Of a DNA stretch of 36,689 nucleotides, positions 18,981 to 26,398 are shown piece after piece. The DNA comes from an uncultured Propionivibrio sp. (GTDB taxonomy: Bacteria; Pseudomonadota; Gammaproteobacteria; Burkholderiales; Rhodocyclaceae), in assembly GCA_938040985.1 (NCBI GenBank), contig CALHZD010000030.1, positions 1 to 36,689 on the forward strand. Reading direction: 5' to 3'. Position numbers and translations under genes: made by a program. The notes under the pieces are model-generated. The model did not search any database, was not told the DNA's origin, and saw nothing but the letters and a program-made list of their open reading frames with translations. Position 1 is the stretch's first letter, and every line of letters starts with the position of its first letter.

Positions 18981-19061
18981 GCGCGGCGCGGGCGCGGGCA
19001 TTCCGGCCGTCCCCTACCGCAGGCGAAGAAGACGAGATTGAAGGTGGGTTGCCCGGATGCG

Positions 19062-19107
19062 GCGAGTAATTCAGCCTTCCCGACCTTCTCCCGCAAGGCG
19101 AGAAGGA
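19062..19107. repeat. Hairpin-type intergenic repeat, copy 1
   Basis: GCGAGTAATTCA (19062-19073) is followed by CCTTCTC...GAGAAGG, a perfect 7-bp stem with a 9-base loop (about 19085-19107). The 12-mer recurs at 19931-19942 followed by a related ACCTTCCCCCGCA stretch, so this is one of two local copies. Confidence 0.65.
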
Positions 19108-19226
19108 GACCGGCGAGCAGGCTGAATGGGCGCAGGCGCGCCGAGCGCCCGCACTGTTCGGGCATGGCATCTGGACTGTTCGGATGTTCCGGCTGCGTTC
19201 TCCTGGTCGGCTTGGTATGCCGCGCT

Positions 19227-19386
19227 GTCCTGAAGCCCACGTATTGACGGCCTTTTCGCGAAGTGCCCCCTGAAATACCTATGAACAGAGCGCTTCCGGC
19301 TACTCGCCTCTGAAATGCGCATAAACAGGTCGTTTCCAGCCCCCCACCTCTGAAACCCTTATGAATAGGGTATTCCAACACCCCCT
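19227..19386. repeat. 40-bp tandem repeat, four units
   Basis: The core CTGAA recurs at 19230, 19270, 19310 and 19350, exactly 40 bases apart. Units are 19227-19266 (most diverged), 19267-19306, 19307-19346 and 19347-19386. Conserved positions include CCYCTGAAA at the left and a TATGAAYAG/ATAAACAG-like stretch followed by a TTCC-containing segment. Divergence between units is high, so the array is old or under little constraint. Confidence 0.8.
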
Positions 19387-19447
19387 GCCGCGCAGCCCAG
19401 TGTTTACGCGGGCTACCGCGGCGCCTGCCGGCAAACGCCCTAAATAC
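19372..19447. repeat. Composite element, copy E1 (left half)
   Basis: This stretch aligns base for base without obvious gaps to 19992-20067, sharing ATTCCA-CACCCC, CGCAGCCCAG and TTTACGC blocks. It overlaps the last 40-bp unit. The right half of the element is missing here. Confidence 0.75.
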
Positions 19448-19522
19448 GCGGGATTGCGGGCACTCTTCTCGATAATATTCTTTCGCCTGACAGTATTTCC
19501 GCACGGCAAAAAGAAGCGCGCG

Positions 19523-19665
19523 ATGGCACCCGCGCGCTCCATGTAGTCCAGCATTCATGCGTCTTCCAGCGCGAACAGCCCGCAAACTCCCTTTTTACTA
19601 GGGCTGTAGGCCACTGAATAACAAGGGATTTTCGATGCGGACAGCCCGTCCGTTTTAACGATGCC
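19523..19665. repeat. Composite element, copy E2
   Basis: Blocks CCAGCATTCATGCG, CAGCCCGCAAAC, ACTAGGGCTGTAGG and ACAAGGGATTTTCGATG occur in the same order and spacing as in 19996-20106. This is a diverged copy of the same element, followed directly by a further partial copy. Confidence 0.7.
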
Positions 19666-19800
19666 GTTAGGGCTACAGGGCATTGAGTATCAAGGATTCT
19701 CGACAGTGCTGCGTGCACCGGCCAGCGTTGCGGCAAGTGCAAGTATTGCCGACCGTTTGCCAAGGCAGGCGGCCATGCGCCGCCGCCGTTAGTTCGGCCC
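19666..19800. repeat. Composite element, copy E2' (right half)
   Basis: TAGGGCTACAGGGCATTGAG starts 69 bases after the matching block of E2. A 21-base stretch at 19723-19743 is identical to 20124-20144, and the following CCATGCGCCG block also matches. The left half is absent. Confidence 0.75.
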
Positions 19801-19869
19801 GAAACACCTGTACGCCCGATGCCACCGTTTGCTGGGGTGGAAACCGCGCTGGCCCAGAAAACACCGACA

Positions 19870-19970
19870 AAAATCCCCGCTCACGCGGAGCGGAGAAGGC
19901 AGGGTGAGGATGGAAGGGACGACCAGATAAGCGAGTAATTCAAGCCGCCCCAACCTTCCCCCGCATCCCG
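19870..19970. repeat. Hairpin-type intergenic repeat, copy 2
   Basis: CCGCTCACGCGGAGCGG has self-complementary character and is followed by GAGAAGGCAGGGTGAGGATG, a layout common in intergenic repeats of Proteobacteria. Then comes the 12-mer GCGAGTAATTCA (19931-19942) shared with copy 1. Confidence 0.55.
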
Positions 19971-19991
19971 ACCATTTCCCAACAGATGAGC

Positions 19992-20200
19992 ATTCCAGCA
20001 CCCCTTGCTCCGCAGCCCAGCATTTACGCCGGTTACAGCGGCATCTGCCCGCAAGCGCCCTATTCACTAGGGCTACAGAGCATTGAATATCAAGGGGTTT
20101 TCGATGGCGCGGCAGATACCGGTCAGCGTTGCGGCAAGTGCAAGCATTTCTGGCCGCCGCCCAGGGCAAGCACCCATGCGCCGTTGTCGCCGGCCTGGCG
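19992..20200. repeat. Composite element, copy E3 (most complete)
   Basis: This copy contains all blocks found separately in E1, E2 and E2': the left block (to 20067), a small palindrome CCCTATTCACTAGGG (20058-20072), the middle block ending TTTTCGATGG (to 20107) and the right block with the 21-base stretch (20124-20144) and CCATGCGCCG. It abuts the 3' end of the WaaE-like gene. Confidence 0.75.
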
Positions 20201-20218
20201 CTGAATCCGTGTAATCCC

Positions 20219-20974
20219 TTAATCCCGCCGCGCCCGCTGTTGCCGTTCGACGATCTTGGCGTATTTCATGAAGCTGTTGAAGCAACCGATGGCGATATGC
20301 ACCAGCCCCGGCAGCCCGTCGCGGAAGCCGCCGCGCAAAAAATAAAACTTGACGAAGCGCACGAGCGGCGAGGCGACCAGCCGCAGCACCGGCGCGCCCT
20401 GCGCGGGGTCGGCCATCCCCGCGCCCAGCGAGGTGTAACGGTTCTGCTTGTTCAGGTAGTTTTCCAGCGATTCGGCCGAGTCGTGCAGCAGATCGCCGGC
20501 CAGCGTGCCGACGGGGGCATCGCAGAGGACTTTTTCGTGCACTTCGTCGTCCGACCAGCGGGCGCGCCGCCGGTCGAAGAGGCGCAGGCTCCAGTCGGGG
20601 TAGCCTTCGCCGTGGCGCAGGTAGCGGCCGAGGAACTTGTTGGCGCGGGCGAAGCGGTAGGCGGAAAACTGCGGCGCGGCGAGCGCCTGGCGGATGCTTG
20701 CGGCCAGTTCGGGTGTCAGGCGCTCGTCGGCATCCAGACTCAGCACCCAGTCGTGGCGGGCCAGTTCGACGGCGCGCTGCTTGGTCTTGCCAAAACCGCG
20801 CCAGGCTTCTTCATACACGCGCACGCCGCGCGCCGCGCACAGCGCCTGCGTGCCATCAACGCTGCCCGAATCAAGGACGATGATGTCGTCGCTCAGCCCG
20901 GCGACGCTGTCTAGGCAGGGCACGATATTCGATGCCTCGTTTTGGGTGATGATCGCCACGCTCAGTCGTTCCAT
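20219..20974 (-). CDS. GT2 family LPS-core glycosyltransferase (WaaE/KdtX-like)
   Basis: A 251-residue glycosyltransferase family 2 enzyme resembling the WaaE/KdtX group, which adds a glucose to the inner-core heptose. The start MERLSVAIITQNEASNI is fixed by AAGGAG four bases upstream. The nucleotide-sugar fold shows IIVLDSGSVDGT (about 40-51) and the metal-binding motif SLDADE (about 80). Further family features are YRFARANKFLGRYLRHGEGYPDW and RRARWSDDEVHEKV. The C-terminal part is hydrophobic and basic (VRFVKFYFLRGGFRDG), suggesting association with the inner membrane. It diverges from the waaQ-like gene over 160 bp and borders the repeat region at its 3' end. Acceptor and sugar are inferred from family only. 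Confidence 0.88.
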   Translation of the reverse strand: MERLSVAIITQNEASNIVPCLDSVAGLSDDIIVLDSGSVDGTQALCAARGVRVYEEAWRGFGKTKQRAVELARHDWVLSLDADERLTPELAASIRQALAAPQFSAYRFARANKFLGRYLRHGEGYPDWSLRLFDRRRARWSDDEVHEKVLCDAPVGTLAGDLLHDSAESLENYLNKQNRYTSLGAGMADPAQGAPVLRLVASPLVRFVKFYFLRGGFRDGLPGLVHIAIGCFNSFMKYAKIVERQQRARRD

Positions 20975-20978
20975 AAGT

Positions 20979-20984
20979 CTCCTT
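20979..20984 (-). promoter_or_regulatory. Ribosome-binding site of the WaaE-like gene
   Basis: AAGGAG on the minus strand, four bases before ATG 20974. It decides this start over the longer open frame reaching 21187, which would overlap the divergent heptosyltransferase gene. Confidence 0.75.
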
Positions 20985-21134
20985 GCCAGCTTGTTGTCTG
21001 CGTTGCTCGGCATGTACGCGCAATGCGCAATGCATTCATCCGCCTCAACATGCCCTCCCGTTTCCGGCCGTCCTCTGGCCCAATCTCCGGCAAAAGGCCC
21101 GGCGGCCATGCCATGAAGCAGGTAAAATCGGGAC

Positions 21135-22220
21135 ATGGTAAAAGATCCGGTACCGCTTGACGCAATACGGCGGGCGCTCGTTATCAAACTCCGGCATCAC
21201 GGCGACGTGTTATTGACTTCGCCCGTATTTGGCGTGCTGAAATCACATGCGCCGCATGTTGACATCGACGCGCTCGTCTATCGGGAAACCGCCGAAATGC
21301 TCACGCTCCATCCTGCCATCGACTTCGTTCATTGTATCGACAGAGCCTGGAAAACTCGAGGGCTAGCCGGGCAGGCCGCCGCCGAATGGCAGTTGCTGCA
21401 TACCCTGCGCCAGCGTCGTTACGATCTTTTGATACACCTGACCGAACATCCGCGCGGCGCCTGGCTGGCGCGTCTGACGGGCTGCCGCTGGGCGGTCGCT
21501 CCCTGGGTCAGCGGCCGCGGCCGCTGGTGGACGCGGGCGTTTACACACTTTTTTTCCACCCCGCCGCGCGGAAAGCGCCACGCGGTCGAGCTGAATCTGG
21601 ACGCCCTGCGCCGGATCGGTCTTTATCCTGCGGACACGGAACGCTCGCTGCGCCTGGTGCCGGGAAACGACGCGGAAAAGCGCATCTGCGCCCTGCTACG
21701 GACACACGACCTGCATCCAAAAGCGTTTATCCACATCCATCCCGCTTCACGCTGGATGTTTAAATGCTGGACCGCGCAGAAAATGGCGCAGCTGATCGAC
21801 TATCTTGCAGATGAGGGCAGGCGTATCGTCATCACCGGCGCGCCGAGGCCGGAAGAACGGCGCATGGTCGATCAGATTCTCGCCGTCAGCCGGCATGCGC
21901 CTGTCGACCTGTGCGGTCAGCTATCCCTCAAGGACATGGCGGCCTTATCGGCGCAGGCGGCGCTTTTCATCGGGGTCGACTCGGCGCCCATGCATATCGC
22001 CGCCGCCGTGGGCACACCCACCGTCGCTTTGTTCGGCCCTTCCGGAGAAGCGGAATGGGGCCCCTGGCAAGTGGCGGCGCAAGTCGTGACCTCGCCGTCA
22101 CACCTATGCCGCCCATGCGGGCAGGCCGGCTGCGGCGGCAGCAAAATCAGCGACTGCCTGGTACAGATTGAAGTTCGACGGGTATTGCAGGCGGCCCATG
22201 CGCTGCTTGCCGACGCCTGA
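21135..22220 (+). CDS. waaQ: LPS heptosyltransferase III-like (WaaQ family, GT9)
   Basis: A 361-residue GT9 enzyme that transfers heptose from ADP-heptose to the LPS inner core at the cytoplasmic face. The N-terminal catalytic motif is HHGDVLLTSPVF with the family Asp. The diagnostic WaaQ segment HPASRWMFKCW lies at about 205-216, and the donor-binding end is VDSAPMHIAAAVGTPTVALFGPSG. A C-terminal Cys cluster (CRPCGQAGCGGSKISDC) is also seen in WaaQ relatives. It opens the plus-strand LPS-core series, 12 bp before the waaG-like gene. The upstream 160-bp divergent gap must contain its promoter, but no clear boxes are assigned and the ribosome-binding site is weak. Confidence 0.88.
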   Translation: MVKDPVPLDAIRRALVIKLRHHGDVLLTSPVFGVLKSHAPHVDIDALVYRETAEMLTLHPAIDFVHCIDRAWKTRGLAGQAAAEWQLLHTLRQRRYDLLIHLTEHPRGAWLARLTGCRWAVAPWVSGRGRWWTRAFTHFFSTPPRGKRHAVELNLDALRRIGLYPADTERSLRLVPGNDAEKRICALLRTHDLHPKAFIHIHPASRWMFKCWTAQKMAQLIDYLADEGRRIVITGAPRPEERRMVDQILAVSRHAPVDLCGQLSLKDMAALSAQAALFIGVDSAPMHIAAAVGTPTVALFGPSGEAEWGPWQVAAQVVTSPSHLCRPCGQAGCGGSKISDCLVQIEVRRVLQAAHALLADA

Positions 22221-22232
22221 GGTTTATATGCC

Positions 22233-23378
22233 ATGACTATCCAACTTGCCCTGATCCGACAGCGCTATAACCCTTACGGCGGCGCCGAACGCTTTGTCGC
22301 CAGCGCGCTGGAAGCACTCCAGCGGCAGGGACAAAATGCACAACAGAAGCTGGCGCTGACACTCATCACCCGCGAATGGACGGGAGAGGCGCAAAAACAC
22401 CGGGTCATCGAGTGTCCGTCGCATTTCGTCGGCAGGCTCTGGCGCGACATCGCCTTTGCCCGCTGCGTCCGGAAAATCCTGCGCGAGGAGCGCTTTGACC
22501 TCGTGCAATCACACGAGCGCATTCCCGGCTGCGATATTTTCCGCGCAGGCGACGGCGTGCATGCCGCCTGGCTGGAACAAAGGGCGCGCGGGCAATCATT
22601 CCCGGCGCGCGCCAGCGACCGCATCAATTCATGGCACCGCTACATTCTGGCCTCCGAACGGCAGCTATTCTCGGACCCGCGCCTGAAAGCGGTAATCTGC
22701 ATATCCGAGCTGGTGCGCAATGACATTCTTCGCTTCTATCCGGTCGCTGCGGACAAACTGCACGTCATCTACAACGGCATTGATCTGGCGCATTTTCACC
22801 CATCACTGGCGCAAACGTACCGACAGCCGATACGCACGCAGTACGGGATTGCCCAGGATGCGCCGCTTTTCATTTTTGTCGGCTCCGGATTCGAGCGAAA
22901 AGGCGTAGCTGCGCTACTTTCAGCCTTCACCGCCGCACCGGACACTGCCCGCCTGTTCATTATCGGCTACGACAAACATGCGCGCCGCTACGTCCATCAG
23001 GCCGAACGCCTGGGACTCCGGCGCCGCGTGATCTTCACCGGCGGCATCGCGGATGTTCGTCCTTATTATGCGGCGGCCGACGTATTCATCATGCCGACGC
23101 GCTACGAGCCGCTCTCAAACGCCGTGCTGGAAGCGCTCTCCTGCGGCCTGCCGGCCATCGTCAGCCAGCAGTGCGGCGCTGCCGAACTGATCACGCCCGG
23201 CCGGAACGGTGCGGTCTGCGATGCGCTGGACATTGAAGCACTGCGCCAGAGTATCGCGGAACTTTCCGGAACGGGCGTCGCCGCATCCATGCGGGACGAG
23301 GCCCGCCGGGCGGTTGCCCACCTGGGCGTCGAGGCGATGACGCAACGCCTGATGGCGCTTTACGCCAGCCTGCTGTAG
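22233..23378 (+). CDS. waaG: LPS-core glucosyltransferase I-like (WaaG family, GT4)
   Basis: A 381-residue GT4/GT-B retaining glycosyltransferase similar to WaaG (RfaG), which adds the first outer-core glucose to heptose II. The N-terminal acceptor domain shows YNPYGGAERFV and the segment GCDIFRAGDGVHAAWLE typical of this family. The C-terminal donor domain has FVGSGFERKGVAALL and the EX7E motif in YEPLSNAVLEALSCGLP. The gap to waaQ is 12 bp, so the two are probably co-transcribed. The enzyme is expected on the cytoplasmic side of the inner membrane. Donor specificity is inferred. Confidence 0.88.
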   Translation: MTIQLALIRQRYNPYGGAERFVASALEALQRQGQNAQQKLALTLITREWTGEAQKHRVIECPSHFVGRLWRDIAFARCVRKILREERFDLVQSHERIPGCDIFRAGDGVHAAWLEQRARGQSFPARASDRINSWHRYILASERQLFSDPRLKAVICISELVRNDILRFYPVAADKLHVIYNGIDLAHFHPSLAQTYRQPIRTQYGIAQDAPLFIFVGSGFERKGVAALLSAFTAAPDTARLFIIGYDKHARRYVHQAERLGLRRRVIFTGGIADVRPYYAAADVFIMPTRYEPLSNAVLEALSCGLPAIVSQQCGAAELITPGRNGAVCDALDIEALRQSIAELSGTGVAASMRDEARRAVAHLGVEAMTQRLMALYASLL

Positions 23379-23433
23379 TTCTCGTCCGCTCCTGGCACGC
23401 AGAGACGGCATCAGGCCGCCCCACTGCCCACGT

Positions 23434-23439
23434 TATAAT
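23434..23439 (+). promoter_or_regulatory. Possible -10 box before msbA
   Basis: A perfect TATAAT lies 24 bases before ATG 23464, in the 85-bp gap after the waaG-like gene. The -35 region is not convincing, so an internal promoter for msbA is only possible. Confidence 0.35.
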
Positions 23440-23463
23440 GGCATTTTCCCATGCCGAGCCGTC

Positions 23464-25215
23464 ATGACGAGACAGTACGATAGCCGAACGCTGTATATGC
23501 GCCTGCTCCGGCGCGTCCGTCCCTATTGGAAAGCGCTTGTGCTCGCACTCATTGCAACAACCATTCTGGCAGCGACCGAGCCGCTGTTTCCCGCCTTGCT
23601 CAGGCCGTTGCTGGACGAAGGATTCGCGCAAAGACACCAGGTGGAACATCCCATCCTGATTCCCCTGGGCATCATCGCCGTCTTCATCGTCCGCGGGGGG
23701 TTCAACTACCTTTCCTCGTTCGGATTTTCCTGGGTGTCAAACCATGTCATTACCGACATCCGCGCAGAAATGTATGCCCGCATGGTGAATCTGCCCATCG
23801 GCTACTTCCAGCAGCATACCTCAAGCGTGCCGCTGACCAAGATCGCCTACGACGTCAATGGCGTCGCTTCGGCGGCGACGAGCGTCACCGTCACCGTACT
23901 CAAGGACGGCCTTTCGGTCGTCGGCCTGTTGATCTGGCTATTATGGCTGAACTGGCAATTGACGTTGATCTGCTTTGCGCTGATTCCCGCCATCGCCTGG
24001 GTCATGCGCACTTTCTCGGGACGTTTGCGCAAAGCCAGCCGCAATGCACAGATCAGCACCGCCAGCATGGTTCAAGTTTTGCAGGAAACGGCGCTCTGCG
24101 CCCGTGTCATCAAGGTTTTTTGCGGTGAACAACAGGAAATCGAGCGTTTTCTCAAAACCAGCAATGAAGTGTACCGGCAGAATATGCGCCAGGCGATCGC
24201 CGCCGCCGCAACATCGCCCATCGTGCATCTTTTCGCTTCCGTCGCGGTCGCCGTCGTCATCTACACCGCGCTGGTCCAGTCCGCCGCAGGGCACACCACC
24301 GTCGGCAGTTTCGTATCCTTCATTACCGCGCTGCTGATGCTGCTCTCACCGCTGCGCCATCTTGCCGATGTCAGCGCTCCCCTACAGCGCGGGCTAGCGG
24401 CAGCCGAAAGCGTTTTTCAACTACTGGACGAATCGCCGGAAACCGATCCGGGAACGCGTGACATCGGACGCGCTGCCGGCCGCTTGGAATTCCGCGCGTT
24501 GTCTTTCCGCTATCCGGGCGCCGAGCGCGATGCCCTGGCCGACGTTTCCTTCGAAATCGCACCGGGAGAAACCGTGGCGCTTATCGGCCAGTCAGGCGGC
24601 GGAAAATCAACGCTGGCCGCATTGCTGCCCCGTTTCTACAACCCAAGCGGCGGCCGCATCCTGCTCGACGGCATCGATTTACAGGAAATTGCCCTGCACA
24701 GCCTAAGAAAAAACATCGCCTTTGTCAGCCAGGAAGTTCTGCTATTCAACGATACGATCGCGGCCAACATCGCCTACGGTGACATGGCCAACGCGCCGCG
24801 CGAGATGATCGAGCGAGCCGCTGCGGCGGCTAATGCGCTGGAATTCATCCAGGCGATGCCGCAGGGATTCGATACGCTCATCGGTGAAGGCGGCAACCGA
24901 CTCTCGGGCGGGCAGCGGCAGCGGCTGGCGATCGCCCGCGCCATTCTCAAGGATGCGCCCATTCTGATCCTAGACGAAGCGACCTCCGCACTGGACAATG
25001 AATCGGAGCGCCTGGTGCAGGGCGCGCTGGAAAATCTCATGAAAGATCGCACAACGCTTGTAATCGCTCACCGCCTCTCGACCATCGAAAACGCCGATCA
25101 CATCGTCGTGCTTTCCAACGGCCGCATCGTCGAACGGGGTGGTCACGCCGAACTGCTCAACAGAAACGGCGCTTACGCCCAACTTTACCGGCTACAGTTC
25201 GCGGAGGACGCATGA
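23464..25215 (+). CDS. msbA: Lipid A/core ABC flippase MsbA
   Basis: A 583-residue half-transporter that works as a homodimer to flip lipid A-core across the inner membrane using ATP. The membrane domain with six helices covers about 1-330, and the nucleotide-binding domain about 340-583. Motifs are Walker A GQSGGGKST (about 377-385), Q-loop FVSQEVLLFND, ABC signature LSGGQRQRLAIARAIL (about 481-496), Walker B ILILDEATSALD and the switch His in IAHRLSTI. Length equals E. coli MsbA (582). Its position inside the core glycosyltransferase cluster supports lipid A export over a drug-export role. It overlaps the next GT4 gene by four bases (ATGA). Confidence 0.93.
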   Translation: MTRQYDSRTLYMRLLRRVRPYWKALVLALIATTILAATEPLFPALLRPLLDEGFAQRHQVEHPILIPLGIIAVFIVRGGFNYLSSFGFSWVSNHVITDIRAEMYARMVNLPIGYFQQHTSSVPLTKIAYDVNGVASAATSVTVTVLKDGLSVVGLLIWLLWLNWQLTLICFALIPAIAWVMRTFSGRLRKASRNAQISTASMVQVLQETALCARVIKVFCGEQQEIERFLKTSNEVYRQNMRQAIAAAATSPIVHLFASVAVAVVIYTALVQSAAGHTTVGSFVSFITALLMLLSPLRHLADVSAPLQRGLAAAESVFQLLDESPETDPGTRDIGRAAGRLEFRALSFRYPGAERDALADVSFEIAPGETVALIGQSGGGKSTLAALLPRFYNPSGGRILLDGIDLQEIALHSLRKNIAFVSQEVLLFNDTIAANIAYGDMANAPREMIERAAAAANALEFIQAMPQGFDTLIGEGGNRLSGGQRQRLAIARAILKDAPILILDEATSALDNESERLVQGALENLMKDRTTLVIAHRLSTIENADHIVVLSNGRIVERGGHAELLNRNGAYAQLYRLQFAEDA

Positions 25216-26306
25216 GAATCGTTCATACGGAAGCCTCCTGCGGCTGGGGCGGCCAGGAAATCCGTATTCTCGAAGAAGCCCGCGGCCTCGCCGGGCGTGG
25301 GCATCAGGTCTGTCTGCTCTGCCCGCGCGAATCGCGTATTTTTGCAGAAGCGCCACGTTTCGGCGTTGAAGCGCACGCGCTACCGATCGCCCGCAAAACA
25401 GCCGGCGGCGTCATTACGCTGCGCCGATGGCTGGCACAGCACGCGCCCGATCTCGTCAATACGCACAGCTCGACGGACGCCTGGCTGGCCGCCCTGGCCT
25501 GCCTTGCTTTGAGGCACGCGCCGCCGCTGGTTAGAACGCGCCACATCTCTGCGCCGGTACCGGACAATGCCGCCACGCGCTGGCTGTATACGCGCGCCAC
25601 CCGCCATATCGTCACCACTGGCGAGTCCCTCCGACAGCAATTAATTAAAACGAACCATTTTCGCCCGGAAACCATCACCTCGGTTCCCACGGGCATCGAC
25701 CCGGAGCGTTACCATCCGGGCAGCCGCGAACAGGCCAGAGCAGCCTTGCCCGCCTCCGCACTCAACGCGGACTGGCCACTGATCGTCATCGTTGCCACGC
25801 TGCGCAGCTGGAAAGGGCATCTGTATCTGCTCGAGGCCCTCGCCCAACTTCCGGAAGTCAACCTGGCCATCGTCGGTGATGGTCCGTACCGCCCGACGAT
25901 CGAGCAGAAAGCCGCCGAGCTTGCCTTGGGTAGCCGGGTATTTTTTGCTGGACACCAGGATGAAGTCGCTCCCTGGCTGCGCGCCGCCGATCTGTTCGCA
26001 CTGCCCTCCTATGCCAACGAAGGCGTACCTCAGGCCGTCCTGCAAGCCATGATGACCGGGCTGCCCGTCATTAGTACGACGGTTGGCGCCATTACGGAAG
26101 CGGTCATCAACGGCCTCACCGGCCTCATTGTTCCTCCACGCGATGCTTATGCTTTACAAGCTGCCATTGTCGCGCTGCTTGCCGATCGGCCGAGGGCCTT
26201 CGCACTCGGCGCTGCGGCCAGGGAACGCGCGCTGTCTGTTTATTCGCGAGAAGCTATGCTCGATCGCATGGAAGCCCTCTTCCGCAATATCCACCATCGA
26301 CTATAA
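25212..26306 (+). CDS. GT4 glycosyltransferase
   Basis: A 364-residue GT-B fold glycosyltransferase of family 4. The N-terminal acceptor domain begins MRIVHTEASCGWGGQEIRI, and VNTHSSTDAWLA follows. The donor domain begins near WPLIVIVATLRSWKGHLYLLEAL. The usual EX7E motif is changed: NEGVPQAVLQAMMTGLP has Gln where the second Glu normally lies, a variant I remember from other members of this subfamily. Translational coupling to msbA (ATGA) places it firmly in the LPS operon. It probably extends the core oligosaccharide at the cytoplasmic face; sugar and linkage cannot be assigned. Confidence 0.85.
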   Translation: MRIVHTEASCGWGGQEIRILEEARGLAGRGHQVCLLCPRESRIFAEAPRFGVEAHALPIARKTAGGVITLRRWLAQHAPDLVNTHSSTDAWLAALACLALRHAPPLVRTRHISAPVPDNAATRWLYTRATRHIVTTGESLRQQLIKTNHFRPETITSVPTGIDPERYHPGSREQARAALPASALNADWPLIVIVATLRSWKGHLYLLEALAQLPEVNLAIVGDGPYRPTIEQKAAELALGSRVFFAGHQDEVAPWLRAADLFALPSYANEGVPQAVLQAMMTGLPVISTTVGAITEAVINGLTGLIVPPRDAYALQAAIVALLADRPRAFALGAAARERALSVYSREAMLDRMEALFRNIHHRL

Positions 26307-26398
26307 CGCCGCGTGGATATTCCGACCTCTGCAAGCCGCTGCGCTGCCCGCCATCCGCGCCCAATAGGCCGCTGACCCTGCTGCCCGCATCACCGCCC

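Larger units (their letters stand above)
18981..20218. other. 1.24-kb repeat-rich region without a credible gene
   Basis: Between lpxL and the WaaE-like gene no open frame has codon usage, a ribosome-binding site or family motifs of a gene. The region is filled with hairpin-type intergenic repeats (19062-19107 and 19870-19970), a 40-bp tandem array (19227-19386) and several decayed copies of a composite element (19372-20200), each listed separately. The content suggests repeated insertion, duplication and decay. Confidence 0.75.

Noticed and set aside
19227..19386. Possible CRISPR array
   Set aside because: Units are directly adjacent with a 40-bp period, all parts diverge alike and there are no unique spacers separating conserved repeats; no cas gene is nearby.
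19440..20169. Minus-strand open frames with a shared peptide pattern (L-x-x-Q-x-x-x-A-L) in the composite repeats
   Set aside because: The frames line up in three copies, but differences are not concentrated at third codon positions, frames are broken by small deletions and there is no ribosome-binding site; the similarity is explained by DNA repeats.
21550..21556. Phase-variable homopolymer in a glycosyltransferase gene (T7; also T7 at 29805-29811)
   Set aside because: Seven bases is short for efficient slippage, and the surrounding reading frames are intact with no alternative frame suggesting switching.
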